DNA from: Duganella sp. OV510
Lineage (GTDB): Bacteria > Pseudomonadota > Gammaproteobacteria > Burkholderiales > Burkholderiaceae_D
DNA: 64,000 nucleotides
Reading direction: 5' to 3'
Assembly (NCBI RefSeq): GCF_900100205.1
Contig: NZ_FNEQ01000001.1
Location: 248,001-312,000, forward strand
Within the stretch, counting starts at the first letter, position 1. Every line of letters starts with the position of its first letter. The translations under genes were made by a program, and so were the position numbers. This document shows, one piece after another, positions 9,209-18,362 of the stretch. Under the pieces are notes generated by a model. The model had not been told where the DNA came from, did not search any database, and worked only from the letters and a program-made list of their open reading frames with translations.

Positions 9209-10339
9209 CTAGGCCAGCAGATGCGGACCGATTTCCTTGACCGACTTCACGCCGGTCAGCACCATATTGGTCCGGATATCTTTTTCCAGGATGGCCAGCA
9301 GCTTTTCCACGCCGGCCTGGCCGCCTACCGCCAGCGCGTAGATAAAGGCACGGCCCAGCAGCACGCCGTCCGCACCCAAGGCCAGCAAGCGGAAGATATC
9401 CGTGCCGGTGCGTGCACCACCATCGGCGAAGATGGTCATCTTGTCCTTGACCGCTTCGGCGATCGCCGGCAACGCGCGGGCAGTCGACAAGGCGCCGTCC
9501 AGCTGGCGGCCGCCGTGATTCGAGACGACAATGCCGTCAGCGCCGAAGGCCAGCGCATCGCGCGCATCATCTGCTTCAAGAATGCCCTTGATGATCATCG
9601 GTCCCTTCCACTCATCGCGTATCCACTGCAGATCCTTCCAGCCGATGGCCGGATCGAAGTTGGCGCCCAGCCAGCCGATGTAATCCTCCAGCTCGGTCGG
9701 GCTGCCGCGATAGGCGGAGATGTTGCCGAGATCGTGCGGCCTGCCCAGCAAGCCGACATCCCAGGCCCAGCGTGGATGCGTCAGCGCCTGCATGATGCGC
9801 CGCTGCGCGCCATATGGGCCGCTCATGCCACTGTGCGCATCGCGATAGCGCGCGCCCGGCACCGGCATGTCGACGGTGAACACCAGCGTGGTGGCGCCCA
9901 GCGCATCGGCGCGCTGCAATACGTCGCGCATGAAGCCGCGATCCTTCAGCACATACAGCTGAAACCAGATTGGCTGTTCGATCGCCTGCGCCACCTCCGC
10001 CAGCGGACAAACCGAGACGGTCGACTGGATGAAGGGAATCCCGCGCTTGCTGGCCGCCCGCGCCGCCTGCACTTCGCCACGGCGCGCATACATGCCGGCC
10101 AGTCCGACCGGCGCCAGCGCTATCGGCAATTCCTGACGCTGGCCAAACCATTCCGCCGACAGGTCCAGCTGCTCCGAGCCTTGCAGCACGCGCTGGCGCA
10201 GCCTGACTTGCTGCAAGTCGTCTACATTCGCGCGCAAGGTTTGCTCCGCGCCGGCGCCGCCATCAAGGTAGTGAAACAGGAACGGCGGCAGCTTGCGGCG
10301 CGCGGCCTCGCGGAAGTCGGTGGCGGAAGAAATGATCAT
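9209..10339 (-). CDS. lldD: FMN-dependent L-lactate (alpha-hydroxyacid) dehydrogenase
   Basis: A 376-residue TIM-barrel flavoprotein of the glycolate oxidase/L-lactate dehydrogenase family. Visible signatures are [17 protein letters not shown] near residue 22, [12 protein letters not shown] near residue 72, [11 protein letters not shown], and the active-site [10 protein letters not shown] with its catalytic His, then [20 protein letters not shown] for the FMN phosphate. It oxidises L-lactate or a related 2-hydroxyacid to the 2-oxoacid, passing electrons to the membrane. Length agrees with LldD of other proteobacteria. There is no lactate permease beside it and it appears monocistronic. Exact substrate is not certain: mandelate and glycolate enzymes share these motifs. 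Confidence 0.85.
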   Translation of the reverse strand: MIISSATDFREAARRKLPPFLFHYLDGGAGAEQTLRANVDDLQQVRLRQRVLQGSEQLDLSAEWFGQRQELPIALAPVGLAGMYARRGEVQAARAASKRGIPFIQSTVSVCPLAEVAQAIEQPIWFQLYVLKDRGFMRDVLQRADALGATTLVFTVDMPVPGARYRDAHSGMSGPYGAQRRIMQALTHPRWAWDVGLLGRPHDLGNISAYRGSPTELEDYIGWLGANFDPAIGWKDLQWIRDEWKGPMIIKGILEADDARDALAFGADGIVVSNHGGRQLDGALSTARALPAIAEAVKDKMTIFADGGARTGTDIFRLLALGADGVLLGRAFIYALAVGGQAGVEKLLAILEKDIRTNMVLTGVKSVKEIGPHLLA

Positions 10340-10416
10340 TATCGAATAACATCGAAAACAGATAGATGGCTAGTCTATCACCGCGCTGGCCGATATTTGG
10401 AAATCCGCCAATTCAA

Positions 10417-11370
10417 TCAAATATGTGCGCGGTTCGGCGCATCCGCCGGAGTGTCCAGCGCCCAGCTTGCCGGATGGCCGATGAAGGCGCGCAACGCATC
10501 CAGGAATACCGTCACCCGCGCCGGCGGCTGGCGTAGCGCGCGCAAGGCATGGATGCCGGTGCGCGCGCGCGGCTGCGCCGACCAGTCCGGGAATAGCTGC
10601 ACCAGGTGGCCGGCTTTGATGTCGGGACCCGCCACCCAATCCGGCAGATAGGCAATGCCCATGCCCTCCTGCGCGGCCAGGCGCATGGCCTCGAAATCAT
10701 CGCAGGCGAAGATGGGCTGGCAATTGCTGGCGCGCGCCGGGTGTCCCAGCACGTCGCTCCAGCACAGCAGGTCGGCGCCGTGCAGCTTGTCAATCAGCCG
10801 GTGCGCGGCGAGATCGGCAAAGGTGCCCGGCTTGCCAGCCTGCGACAGATACGCCGGGCTGGCGCACAGCACCCGGGTTTGCGTGGCAATGCGGCTGGCG
10901 ATCAGGGTGCTGTCGGCCATGTCGCCGATGCGTATCACCAGGTCCAGCCGTTCCACCACCGGATCGGCCAGCCGTTCAGTGAGGTCCAGTTCCAGCCGCA
11001 GACCCGGATACTGGCGCGCCAGCTCGCCCATCGCGGGCAGCACGTAGCGCTTGCCGAAAGTGGGAAAGCACGCCACCCGCAGGATGCCGGTCACCGCGCC
11101 TTTCATGGATGCCAGCTCCTGCTGCGCGTCAGCCAGCGAGTCGAGGATCTGCCGGGCGCGCACCAGCAAGGCCTCGCCAGCGTCGGTCAGCGTCAGCAGA
11201 CGCGTCGAGCGGAGGAACAGCGGCGTTTCCAGATGCGTCTCCAGCGTGTCGATCTGGCGTCCGATGGATGACGGTGTGCGGCCGCGCCGCCGGCCGGCGC
11301 CGGAGAAGCTGCCCTCGCGCGCGACATCGACAAACACGCCCAGGAACTCGGCAAATTTTTCTGACTGCAT
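10417..11370 (-). CDS. LysR-family transcriptional regulator
   Basis: A 317-residue LysR protein. The N-terminal winged helix-turn-helix covers residues 5-65 (FVDVAREGSFSGAGRRRGRT then LFLRSTRLLTLTDAGEALL), and an effector-binding domain fills the rest. It is transcribed divergently from the aldehyde dehydrogenase/CMD/quinone reductase operon with a 107-base gap, the usual arrangement for a LysR gene and its target. The extreme C-terminus after ALRAFIGHP is a non-conserved tail. The inducer is unknown. Confidence 0.85.
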   Translation of the reverse strand: MQSEKFAEFLGVFVDVAREGSFSGAGRRRGRTPSSIGRQIDTLETHLETPLFLRSTRLLTLTDAGEALLVRARQILDSLADAQQELASMKGAVTGILRVACFPTFGKRYVLPAMGELARQYPGLRLELDLTERLADPVVERLDLVIRIGDMADSTLIASRIATQTRVLCASPAYLSQAGKPGTFADLAAHRLIDKLHGADLLCWSDVLGHPARASNCQPIFACDDFEAMRLAAQEGMGIAYLPDWVAGPDIKAGHLVQLFPDWSAQPRARTGIHALRALRQPPARVTVFLDALRAFIGHPASWALDTPADAPNRAHI

Positions 11371-11477
11371 CTGTGCATTCCTTGCATAGCGGTTGTTGGG
11401 AAAGACCGTCTTATCACCGACGCCTTCCAGTTTTATTCTGTTTCACATGCTAACAAACCCCGACAAGGAGAAATATC

Positions 11478-12917
11478 ATGCCTAAGTATATCTACGACCC
11501 GCTGTACCTGTTCATCAATGGCGACTGGCTGGATGCGGGCGAACGCGACACCGCAGCCGTCGTCAATCCAGCCGACGGCGCCACGCTGGGCCGCCTGCCG
11601 CTGGCCACCGCCGCCGACCTTGACCTGGCCCTCGCCACGGCGCGCGACAGCTTCGCGATCTGGCGCCGCACCGCGCCTGCCGAACGGGCGCGCATCCTGC
11701 GCAACGGCGCCACACTGATGCGCGAACGCGCCGAACATATCGCCACGCTGATGACGCTGGAAGAAGGCAAACCACTGGCCGAAAGCCGCGACGAGGTGCT
11801 GCGCGCCGCCGAATACTTTGAATGGTTTGCCGAGGAAGCGCGCCGTATCGACGGCCGCGTAGTCCCTGCCAATCGGCCGGGTGTGCAGCAACTGGTGAAG
11901 AAACAGCCGATTGGCCCGGTGGCCGCGTTCACGCCCTGGAACTTCCCTGCCATTACGCCGGCGCGCAAACTGTCCGCCGCGTTGGCGGCCGGCTGCAGCG
12001 TCATCCTCAAGCCCGGTGAAGAAAGCCCGGCCACAGCACTGGCGCTGGCGCGCTGCCTGGATGACGCGGGCCTGCCGAAAGGCGTGCTGCAAATCGTCTT
12101 TGGCGTGCCGGACATGGTATCGGCGCAGTTGATTGCCTCGCCGGTGATACGCAAAGTGGCTTTTACTGGCTCCATACCGGTCGGCCGGCTGCTGTCGGAG
12201 CGTGCCGCAGCCGGTGTCAAGCCGATCACGCTGGAACTGGGCGGCCATGGCCCGGTGCTGGTGTTTGAGGATGCCGATATCGAGGCGGCAGCCGTGGGTG
12301 GCGCCGCCAACCGCTTTCGCGGCACCGGCCAGATCTGCATCTCGTCGACGCGCTTCCTGATCCAGCGCAACGCCTACCAGCGCTTCGTCACCCGCTTTGT
12401 CGACGCCACCAACCAACTGGTGATCGGCAATGGCCTGGAACCCGGTACGCAAGTCGGCCCGCTGGCCAATCCGCGCCAGCTGGCCAAAATGGAATCGCTG
12501 GTGGCGGACGCGGTCGAGCAAGGCGCGACCGTGCTGGCGGGCGGCAAGCGCATGGCCGGTCCCGGCTACTTCTTCCAGCCCACGGTGCTGGCCGATGTGC
12601 CGATGAGCGCCCGCATCATGCACGAGGAACCGTTCGGCCCGATCGCCGTGCTGCGCCCGTTCCATACGCTGGAAGATGGACTGGCCGAGGCCAACCGCCT
12701 GCCTTACGCCCTTTCTGCGTATGCGTTCACCCGCGACGCCCGCACCGCGCTGGACGTCGGCGATGGCCTGGAAGCCGGCATGATCGGCATCAACCAGTAC
12801 CGCATCATCGCCACCGAACTGCCATTCGGCGGCATGAAGGAAAGCGGCCACGGCTCCGAAGGCGGCGTCGAGGGCATCGCCCACTACCTGACCAACAAAT
12901 TCATCAGCCAGATCTAA
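11478..12917 (+). CDS. NAD(P)-dependent aldehyde dehydrogenase, succinate-semialdehyde type
   Basis: A 479-residue aldehyde dehydrogenase. Motifs include FTPWNFPAITPARKLSAAL for the cofactor site, KPGEESPATAL, the general-base segment ITLELGGHGPVLVFEDAD, and the catalytic Cys in FRGTGQICISSTRFLIQ. The C-terminal PFGGMKESGHGSEGG is characteristic of the succinate-semialdehyde dehydrogenase (GabD) subgroup. A strong Shine-Dalgarno sequence (AAGGAGAAATATC) precedes the ATG. It heads an operon with a CMD-family protein and a quinone reductase-like enzyme. The substrate may be another semialdehyde, since no GABA transaminase is nearby. Confidence 0.85.
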   Translation: MPKYIYDPLYLFINGDWLDAGERDTAAVVNPADGATLGRLPLATAADLDLALATARDSFAIWRRTAPAERARILRNGATLMRERAEHIATLMTLEEGKPLAESRDEVLRAAEYFEWFAEEARRIDGRVVPANRPGVQQLVKKQPIGPVAAFTPWNFPAITPARKLSAALAAGCSVILKPGEESPATALALARCLDDAGLPKGVLQIVFGVPDMVSAQLIASPVIRKVAFTGSIPVGRLLSERAAAGVKPITLELGGHGPVLVFEDADIEAAAVGGAANRFRGTGQICISSTRFLIQRNAYQRFVTRFVDATNQLVIGNGLEPGTQVGPLANPRQLAKMESLVADAVEQGATVLAGGKRMAGPGYFFQPTVLADVPMSARIMHEEPFGPIAVLRPFHTLEDGLAEANRLPYALSAYAFTRDARTALDVGDGLEAGMIGINQYRIIATELPFGGMKESGHGSEGGVEGIAHYLTNKFISQI

Positions 12918-12928
12918 AGGAGAGTTCC

Positions 12929-13252
12929 ATGAAAGCCATCGACTTCACCAGCCCACGCGCTGCCGCCCGCCCATTCACGCCGAAACTGACCGAATTCGTC
13001 GAGCATCCACTGTACTCGCAGGTATGGACCGATCCCGACCTGTCGCCGCGCGACCGCAGCCTGATTACCATCGCCTGCCTGGTAGCGATGAACCATCCGA
13101 ACGAACTGCCGGCACATTTGCGCCGCGGCCTGGAGAACGGGCTGACCAAGACCGAACTCAGTGCGGCCATCACGCACCTGGCGTTCTATGCCGGTTTCCC
13201 TGCCGCCATCACCGCCTCCGCCTATGCCAACGCGGCACTCAACGACGCTTAA
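12929..13252 (+). CDS. Carboxymuconolactone decarboxylase-family protein
   Basis: A 107-residue helical protein of the CMD/AhpD superfamily, with SPRDRSLITIACLVAMN and TKTELSAAITHLAFYAGFPAA, the two conserved helices of the family. It lacks the CxxC pair of AhpD-type disulfide reductases, so it is closer to the gamma-CMD group. The ATG follows a strong AAGGAGAGTTCC Shine-Dalgarno sequence, 11 bases after the aldehyde dehydrogenase stop, so the two are co-transcribed. The reaction is not predictable from sequence. Confidence 0.85.
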   Translation: MKAIDFTSPRAAARPFTPKLTEFVEHPLYSQVWTDPDLSPRDRSLITIACLVAMNHPNELPAHLRRGLENGLTKTELSAAITHLAFYAGFPAAITASAYANAALNDA

Positions 13253-13264
13253 AGGAATTTCATC

Positions 13265-14245
13265 ATGAAAGCAATCATTTTTGACCAGTTTGGCGCTGCC
13301 GGCGTCCTCAAGATCGGCGAAGTGGCGGAGCCGGTGCTGCGCCCCGACGACCTGCTGGTGCGCACCCGCGCGGCCGGGGTCAACCGCGCCGACCTGACGC
13401 ACCGCAAAGGCGGCTACGGCTGGCCGGACTTCGGCGACTCGACCATCATGGGCCTGGAGATCGCTGGCGACGTCATCGCCGTCGGCGAGAACGTGCAAGG
13501 CTTCGCGGTCGGCGACCGCGTGATGGGCATCGTTGGCGGCGGTGCTTACGCCGAGGTGTCGCGCATCGACTATCGCATGGCGATGCCGATTCCGGCAGGT
13601 CTGGACTACATTCAGGCGGCCGCCATTACCGAAGTCTTCGTCACGGCGCACGAGGCGTTGATCCACCTTGGCAAGCTGCAAGCTGGCGAGACGGTGCTGA
13701 TCCATGCCGGCGCCGGTGGCGTTGGCGGTGCTGCGGTGCAGCTGGCGCACGCGGTCGGCGCCAACGTCATCACCACCGCGCAGGAGGAGGCCCACGCGCT
13801 GGTACATCGTCTGGGCGCCAACCACGCCATCGACTATGTCGACGAGGACTTTGCCGAAGTGGTAGCGCGGCTGACCGACAATCGCGGCGTTGATGTGATC
13901 CTAGACTTCATTGGCGCGCCCTACTTCGAGCGTAATGTCAATTCACTGACCTTTGGCGGCCGCCTGGTACAGATTGGCATCATGGGCGGCATCGATGACA
14001 CAAAGATCCCGCTGGACCGGCTGCTGTACCGCCACTTGCAGATCATCGGCACGGTGATGAAGTCGCGTCCACAGGAAGTCAAGCACGCCATGTCGCGCCG
14101 CTTCAAAGAACGCTGGCTGACGCACTTCGTCAAGGATGGCCTCACGCCGGTTATCGACAGCGTCTATCCGTTGGCGGAAGCCGGTGTCGCCCAGCAGCGT
14201 ATGGAGGATGGCCTGAATGTCGGCAAGATCGTGCTGACCATGTAA
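13265..14245 (+). CDS. Zinc-independent quinone oxidoreductase (MDR family)
   Basis: A 326-residue medium-chain reductase of the QOR subgroup: catalytic domain with RTRAAGVNRADLTHRKGGYG, then the NAD(P)H-binding motif HAGAGGVGGAAVQLAHAVGA and VDVILDFIGAPYFERNV. It has no structural Cys cluster, so it should lack zinc. The closest well-known relatives are NADPH:quinone reductase and the TP53I3/PIG3-like enzymes. It is the third gene of the aldehyde dehydrogenase operon, 12 bases after the CMD gene with TAAAGGAATTT as ribosome site. It converges on the lipase gene. Its role in the pathway is unknown. Confidence 0.85.
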   Translation: MKAIIFDQFGAAGVLKIGEVAEPVLRPDDLLVRTRAAGVNRADLTHRKGGYGWPDFGDSTIMGLEIAGDVIAVGENVQGFAVGDRVMGIVGGGAYAEVSRIDYRMAMPIPAGLDYIQAAAITEVFVTAHEALIHLGKLQAGETVLIHAGAGGVGGAAVQLAHAVGANVITTAQEEAHALVHRLGANHAIDYVDEDFAEVVARLTDNRGVDVILDFIGAPYFERNVNSLTFGGRLVQIGIMGGIDDTKIPLDRLLYRHLQIIGTVMKSRPQEVKHAMSRRFKERWLTHFVKDGLTPVIDSVYPLAEAGVAQQRMEDGLNVGKIVLTM

Positions 14246-14246
14246 G

Positions 14247-15197
14247 TCACCTTCCGCTTTCGTATCTTTCCCGCAGCCAGGCGTGCACCCGGCTGCGCGT
14301 TTCGGCCGCCATGCGGATCGGGAAGCGGATGTAGCCATGCGCCGCTTCCGGCAGCAGATGGCATTCGACTTCGGCGACGCCGCGCCAGCGTTCGGCAAGC
14401 AGCATGGTGTCATCTCGCAGCGGGTCGCGCTCGCCGGCGAACATGATGGCGGCGGGCATGCGGGCGAGGTCGCCGTATAGCGGTGATAGCGGTGGCTGGC
14501 GGCGTTGTTCATCGCTGAGGTCAGGCGTCAGCAGACGCAGCGAAGCCAGCATGCTGGCACCGTGCAGCACCAGCGTATCGGGACCGGCGTCGCGCACGCT
14601 GGGTGTGCCAGCCAGGTCATAAACACCGTAATACAGAATCGTGCCATCGACGCGTCGCAATAATTCCGGCCAGGCTTTCAGGCGCAGCAGCGTTGCCGCT
14701 GCCAGGTGGCCACCGGCGGATTCGCCCAGCACGTAGACCGGCAGACCGGCATATTCGGGAAGGCCATCGGACAGCAGCCAGCGTGCGGCCGCCAGGCAAT
14801 CGTCCATGATGTCGGCCAGCGGCGCGGTGGTGGCCAGCCGGTAGTCGACCGAAACGACTACTACATCGCACGCCGTTACCAGTTCGGTGTTGAGTTCATC
14901 GTTCATTTGGGCGTTGCCGATGACCCAGCCGCCGCCGTGAAAGTCCAGAACGACGCCACGCGGCGGGCGGGCGCCACGCAAGATACGCACAGGAACGTGC
15001 AGGCCGTCGGCGTGCGCCAAGCCTTGCTCGACGCGGATCGATGACTTCAGGCGCGCACCAAGCTGTGACACGCGCAGCAGTCCCTGAATCAGGGCAGGTG
15101 TAACGCGGTTGCTGATCTTGAAGCGCGGCAGCCAGGCCAGCTTGCGGTTGAAGCGACGTGCTTCCACCAGCGCGTCGTCATCCGGCGCCAGATTCAT
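14247..15197 (-). CDS. Alpha/beta hydrolase, hormone-sensitive-lipase type esterase
   Basis: The protein is about 316 residues and has the HSL-family oxyanion motif DFHGGGWVIGN and nucleophile motif YVLGESAGGHLAAATLL. The acid is in FAGERDPLRDD and the base in LLPEAAHGYIRF. It has no signal peptide, so it is a cytoplasmic carboxylesterase/lipase. The ATG at 15197 overlaps the stop of the small upstream ORF (TGATG), giving translational coupling; a TTG three bases earlier is the alternative. The natural ester is unknown. Confidence 0.85.
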   Translation of the reverse strand: MNLAPDDDALVEARRFNRKLAWLPRFKISNRVTPALIQGLLRVSQLGARLKSSIRVEQGLAHADGLHVPVRILRGARPPRGVVLDFHGGGWVIGNAQMNDELNTELVTACDVVVVSVDYRLATTAPLADIMDDCLAAARWLLSDGLPEYAGLPVYVLGESAGGHLAAATLLRLKAWPELLRRVDGTILYYGVYDLAGTPSVRDAGPDTLVLHGASMLASLRLLTPDLSDEQRRQPPLSPLYGDLARMPAAIMFAGERDPLRDDTMLLAERWRGVAEVECHLLPEAAHGYIRFPIRMAAETRSRVHAWLRERYESGR

Positions 15198-15379
15198 CAA
15201 GCGCGGTCGTCCCGGCGGCAGGCGGTGGAGAAAATGCGCTCGACCACCGCGCGTGGCACGTTACGCACGAGCAGATAAGCGGCGGCGCTACGCTGGCCAT
15301 AGGTGCGTGCCCACTCAAGGCCCTGTCGCACGATCGAGGCCTGGCGCACATCGGAACGGGGAGTTATTTTGGTATCCAT
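15197..15379 (-). CDS. Small hypothetical protein coupled to the esterase
   Basis: A 60-residue ORF (MDTKITPRSDVRQASIVRQG...) whose stop overlaps the esterase start by TGATG. It is basic and mostly helical in appearance, with no membrane segment and no recognised motif. The tight overlap and normal local codon composition support a real gene; it could instead be a short leader ORF that drives esterase translation. No function can be given. Confidence 0.55.
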   Translation of the reverse strand: MDTKITPRSDVRQASIVRQGLEWARTYGQRSAAAYLLVRNVPRAVVERIFSTACRRDDRA

Positions 15380-15436
15380 CCCCTACTATCTCACATTCGC
15401 CCGGCGCGGATTGTGCGGGCGCGAACCTCCGCGCCA

Positions 15437-15475
15437 AGAAAAAGCCCCACCAGGCTGCGATCAACCTGGTGGGGC
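15437..15475 (-). terminator. Intrinsic terminator of acnB
   Basis: An 11-base-pair perfect stem (GCCCCACCAGG at 15444-15454 with CCTGGTGGGGC at 15465-15475) and a 10-base loop. On the minus strand it is followed by TTTTTCTT. It sits about 30 bases after the acnB stop. Confidence 0.9.
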
Positions 15476-15503
15476 CAAGGCCGGCATCTTCTGCCGGACA
15501 GGA

Positions 15504-18089
15504 TTACACTTGCACCGTATCCGCTACGCTACGGAACTCTTCGATCTGGTCGAAGTTCATGTAGCGGTAGATGTCGTCGGCGTTTTTGTCGATCACGCCG
15601 ATGTGCGACATGTACTCTTCCTTGGTCGGGATGCGGCCCAGGGCCGAGCACACCGCCGCCAGTTCTGCGGAACCCAGGTACACATTGGTTTCCAGGCCCA
15701 GACGGTTCGGGAAGTTACGGGTCGAGGTCGACATCACGGTCGCGCCCTTGCGGATCTGCGCCTGGTTACCCATGCACAGCGAGCAGCCCGGCATTTCCAT
15801 GCGGGCACCGGTGCGGCCCAGCGTGCCGTAGTGGCCTTCGGCTGTCAGCTGTTGCGCATCCATCTTGGTTGGCGGCGCGATCCACAGGCGAACCGGGATA
15901 TCCGATTTGCCTTCCAGGACTTTCGACGCGGCGCGGAAGTGACCGATATTGGTCATGCACGAACCGACGAACACGTCGTCGATCTTCGCGCCAGCCACGT
16001 CGGCCAGGGTCTTCACATCGTCCGGATCGTTCGGGCAGGCGACGATAGGCTCATGGATGTCGGCCAGATCGATTTCAATGACGGCAGCGTATTCGGCATC
16101 GGCATCCGGCGACAGCAATTGTGGATCGGCCAGCCATGCTTCCATCGACTTGATACGGCGCTCCAGCGTGCGCTTGTCCAGGTAGCCATTGGCGATCATC
16201 CACTTCATCAGCGTGATGTTCGAGGTCATGTACTCAATGATCGGCGCTTTATCCAGGTGCACGGTGCAACCGGCTGCCGAGCGCTCTGCCGACGCGTCGG
16301 ACAATTCGAATGCTTGCTCAACCTTCAGGTCTGGCAGGCCTTCGATTTCCAGGATGCGGCCGGAGAAGATGTTCTTCTTGCCTTTTTTATCCACGGTCAA
16401 CATGCCTTGCTGGATCGCGTACAGGGGAATCGCGTTGACCAGATCACGCAGGGTCACGCCTGGCTGCATCGTGCCCTTGAAGCGCACCAGCACCGATTCA
16501 GGCATATCCAGCGGCATCACGCCGGTGGCGGCGGCAAACGCCACCAGGCCGGAACCTGCCGGGAACGAGATACCGATCGGGAAACGGGTGTGCGAGTCGC
16601 CCCCGGTGCCGACGGTGTCCGGCATCAGCAGACGGTTCAGCCACGAGTGGATCACGCCGTCGCCAGGACGCAGCGCCACGCCGCCACGGTTTTCGATGAA
16701 GGTTGGCAGTTCGCGGTGCATCTTCACGTCCACCACTTTTGGATAAGCAGCGGTGTGGCAGAACGATTGCATCACCAGGTCAGCCGAGAAGCCCAGGCAA
16801 GCCAGGTCTTTCAGCTCGTCGCGGGTCATCGGACCGGTGGTGTCTTGCGAGCCGACGGTGGTCATCTTCGGTTCGCAGTAGGTGCCTGGGCGGATGCCCT
16901 TGCCGTCCGGCAGACCGCATGCGCGGCCAACCATCTTCTGCGCCAGCGAGTAGCCTTTGCCGGTATCGACCGGATTCTGCGGCAGGCGGAACAGGTCCGA
17001 TGCCGGCAGGCCCAGCGACTCACGCGCCTTGGTGGTCAGGCCTCGGCCGATGATCAGCGGAATACGGCCACCGGCGCGCACTTCGTCGAACAACACGTCG
17101 GACTTGACCTTGAATTCAGCGATGACCTGGCCGTTTTTCAGTGCCTTGCCATCATATGGACGCAGTTCGATGACGTCGCCCATTTCCATTTGCGTCACAT
17201 CCAGCTCGATCGGCAATGCGCCGGCATCTTCCATGGTGTTGTAGAAGATCGGCGCAATCTTGGTGCCCAGGCATACGCCACCGAAACGCTTGTTCGGGAT
17301 GAATGGGATGTCTTCGCCGGTGAACCACAGCACCGAGTTGGTGGCCGATTTACGCGACGAGCCGGTGCCCACCACGTCGCCAACGTAGGCGACCAGGTTG
17401 CCCTTGGCTTTCAGTGCTTCCAGCTGCTTCAGCGGGCCGACTTTGCCCGGCTCTTCAGGGTTGATGCCTGGGCGCGGGTTTTTCAGCATCGCCAGCGCGT
17501 GCATCGGAATGTCCGGGCGGGTGGTGGCGTCAGGCGCCGGCGACAGGTCGTCGGTATTGGTTTCGCCGGAGACCTTGAATACGGTCAGGGTCAGGCTTTG
17601 CGGCACTTCAGGACGCGAGGTGAACCACTCGGCGTCCGCCCACGATTGCAGTACGCCCTTGGCGCGGGCATTGCCCTTGTCGGCCAATTCCTTGACGTCG
17701 TGGAAGTAGTCGAACATCAGCAGGGTTTTCTTCAGGCCTTCGGCGGCCACATCGCCCACCACGTCGTCTGCCAGCAGATCGATCATCGGCTTGATGTTGA
17801 AACCGCCCAGCATCGTGCCCAGCAGCTTGGTTGCCAGTTCGCGCGACACCAGCGGCGAGGCTTCAACGCCCTTGGCCACGGCGGTCAGGAAAGCGGCTTT
17901 CACCTTGGCGGCATCGTCCACGCCCGCAGGAACGCGGTTGGTAATCAGGTCGACCAGGAATTGCTCTTCACCGGCTGGCGGGTTCTTCAGGAGTTCCACC
18001 AGATCGGTAGTCTGGGCGGCCGACAGCGGCAGCGGAGGGATACCAAGGGATGCACGTTCGGCAACGTGGGCGCGATAAGCAGCTAGCAT
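15504..18089 (-). CDS. acnB: Aconitate hydratase B
   Basis: The 861-residue protein matches AcnB in length and order: an N-terminal HEAT-like domain ([20 protein letters not shown]), the swivelling domain ([19 protein letters not shown]), then the [4Fe-4S] domains with Cys in [17 protein letters not shown] and in [17 protein letters not shown]. It interconverts citrate and isocitrate in the TCA cycle. The frame is open further upstream, but the start at 18089 is chosen because the family begins there. A terminator follows it and a perfect 12-base palindrome lies about 80 bases upstream. It is monocistronic here. Confidence 0.97.
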   Translation of the reverse strand: MLAAYRAHVAERASLGIPPLPLSAAQTTDLVELLKNPPAGEEQFLVDLITNRVPAGVDDAAKVKAAFLTAVAKGVEASPLVSRELATKLLGTMLGGFNIKPMIDLLADDVVGDVAAEGLKKTLLMFDYFHDVKELADKGNARAKGVLQSWADAEWFTSRPEVPQSLTLTVFKVSGETNTDDLSPAPDATTRPDIPMHALAMLKNPRPGINPEEPGKVGPLKQLEALKAKGNLVAYVGDVVGTGSSRKSATNSVLWFTGEDIPFIPNKRFGGVCLGTKIAPIFYNTMEDAGALPIELDVTQMEMGDVIELRPYDGKALKNGQVIAEFKVKSDVLFDEVRAGGRIPLIIGRGLTTKARESLGLPASDLFRLPQNPVDTGKGYSLAQKMVGRACGLPDGKGIRPGTYCEPKMTTVGSQDTTGPMTRDELKDLACLGFSADLVMQSFCHTAAYPKVVDVKMHRELPTFIENRGGVALRPGDGVIHSWLNRLLMPDTVGTGGDSHTRFPIGISFPAGSGLVAFAAATGVMPLDMPESVLVRFKGTMQPGVTLRDLVNAIPLYAIQQGMLTVDKKGKKNIFSGRILEIEGLPDLKVEQAFELSDASAERSAAGCTVHLDKAPIIEYMTSNITLMKWMIANGYLDKRTLERRIKSMEAWLADPQLLSPDADAEYAAVIEIDLADIHEPIVACPNDPDDVKTLADVAGAKIDDVFVGSCMTNIGHFRAASKVLEGKSDIPVRLWIAPPTKMDAQQLTAEGHYGTLGRTGARMEMPGCSLCMGNQAQIRKGATVMSTSTRNFPNRLGLETNVYLGSAELAAVCSALGRIPTKEEYMSHIGVIDKNADDIYRYMNFDQIEEFRSVADTVQV

Positions 18090-18149
18090 GAGAGTTCTCG
18101 TCAGGGTTGATTGCAGGGCAGGCAATGATCGACCGCCTGTACTGAGCGC

Positions 18150-18178
18150 CATTATACACCAGCAACTCTTATATAAGA
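18150..18178 (-). promoter_or_regulatory. acnB promoter with overlapping palindromic operator
   Basis: On the minus strand a TGGTGTATAAT extended -10 lies at 18150-18160. The perfect palindrome TCTTATATAAGA at 18167-18178 covers the region where the spacer and -35 would sit. Such a site would let a dimeric regulator block acnB transcription. The regulator gene is not in the window. Confidence 0.55.
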
Positions 18179-18286
18179 CATATAATAGGAGACGCCGCAG
18201 GTTTTTTGCCACACAGATACACCAATATAGCTGATTATGGCTAAACCGCCATCAAAATCACATCCGTGATTAAATGCGCCGGGCGG

Positions 18287-18316
18287 TTGACATCGATACC
18301 TGGCATTCCCGATACT
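18287..18316 (+). promoter_or_regulatory. Putative promoter of the rhamnogalacturonan lyase gene
   Basis: TTGACA at 18287-18292 and GATACT at 18311-18316 are separated by 18 bases. They lie about 47 bases before the lyase ATG. The -35 element is a consensus match; the -10 matches four of six bases. Confidence 0.5.
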
Positions 18317-18362
18317 CGTCGACAGTTCACACCACGCCGTATCGCATAGGTATCGCATATTC

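Noticed and set aside
15303-18086. A 927-codon open frame on the plus strand opposite acnB
   Set aside because: It is the antisense shadow of the high-GC acnB gene; the translation is rich in His, Arg and Gln with no domain pattern and no ribosome site.
18181-18186. TATAAT on the plus strand as the lyase -10
   Set aside because: No -35 element at the right distance; the TTGACA/GATACT pair nearer the gene is a better promoter.
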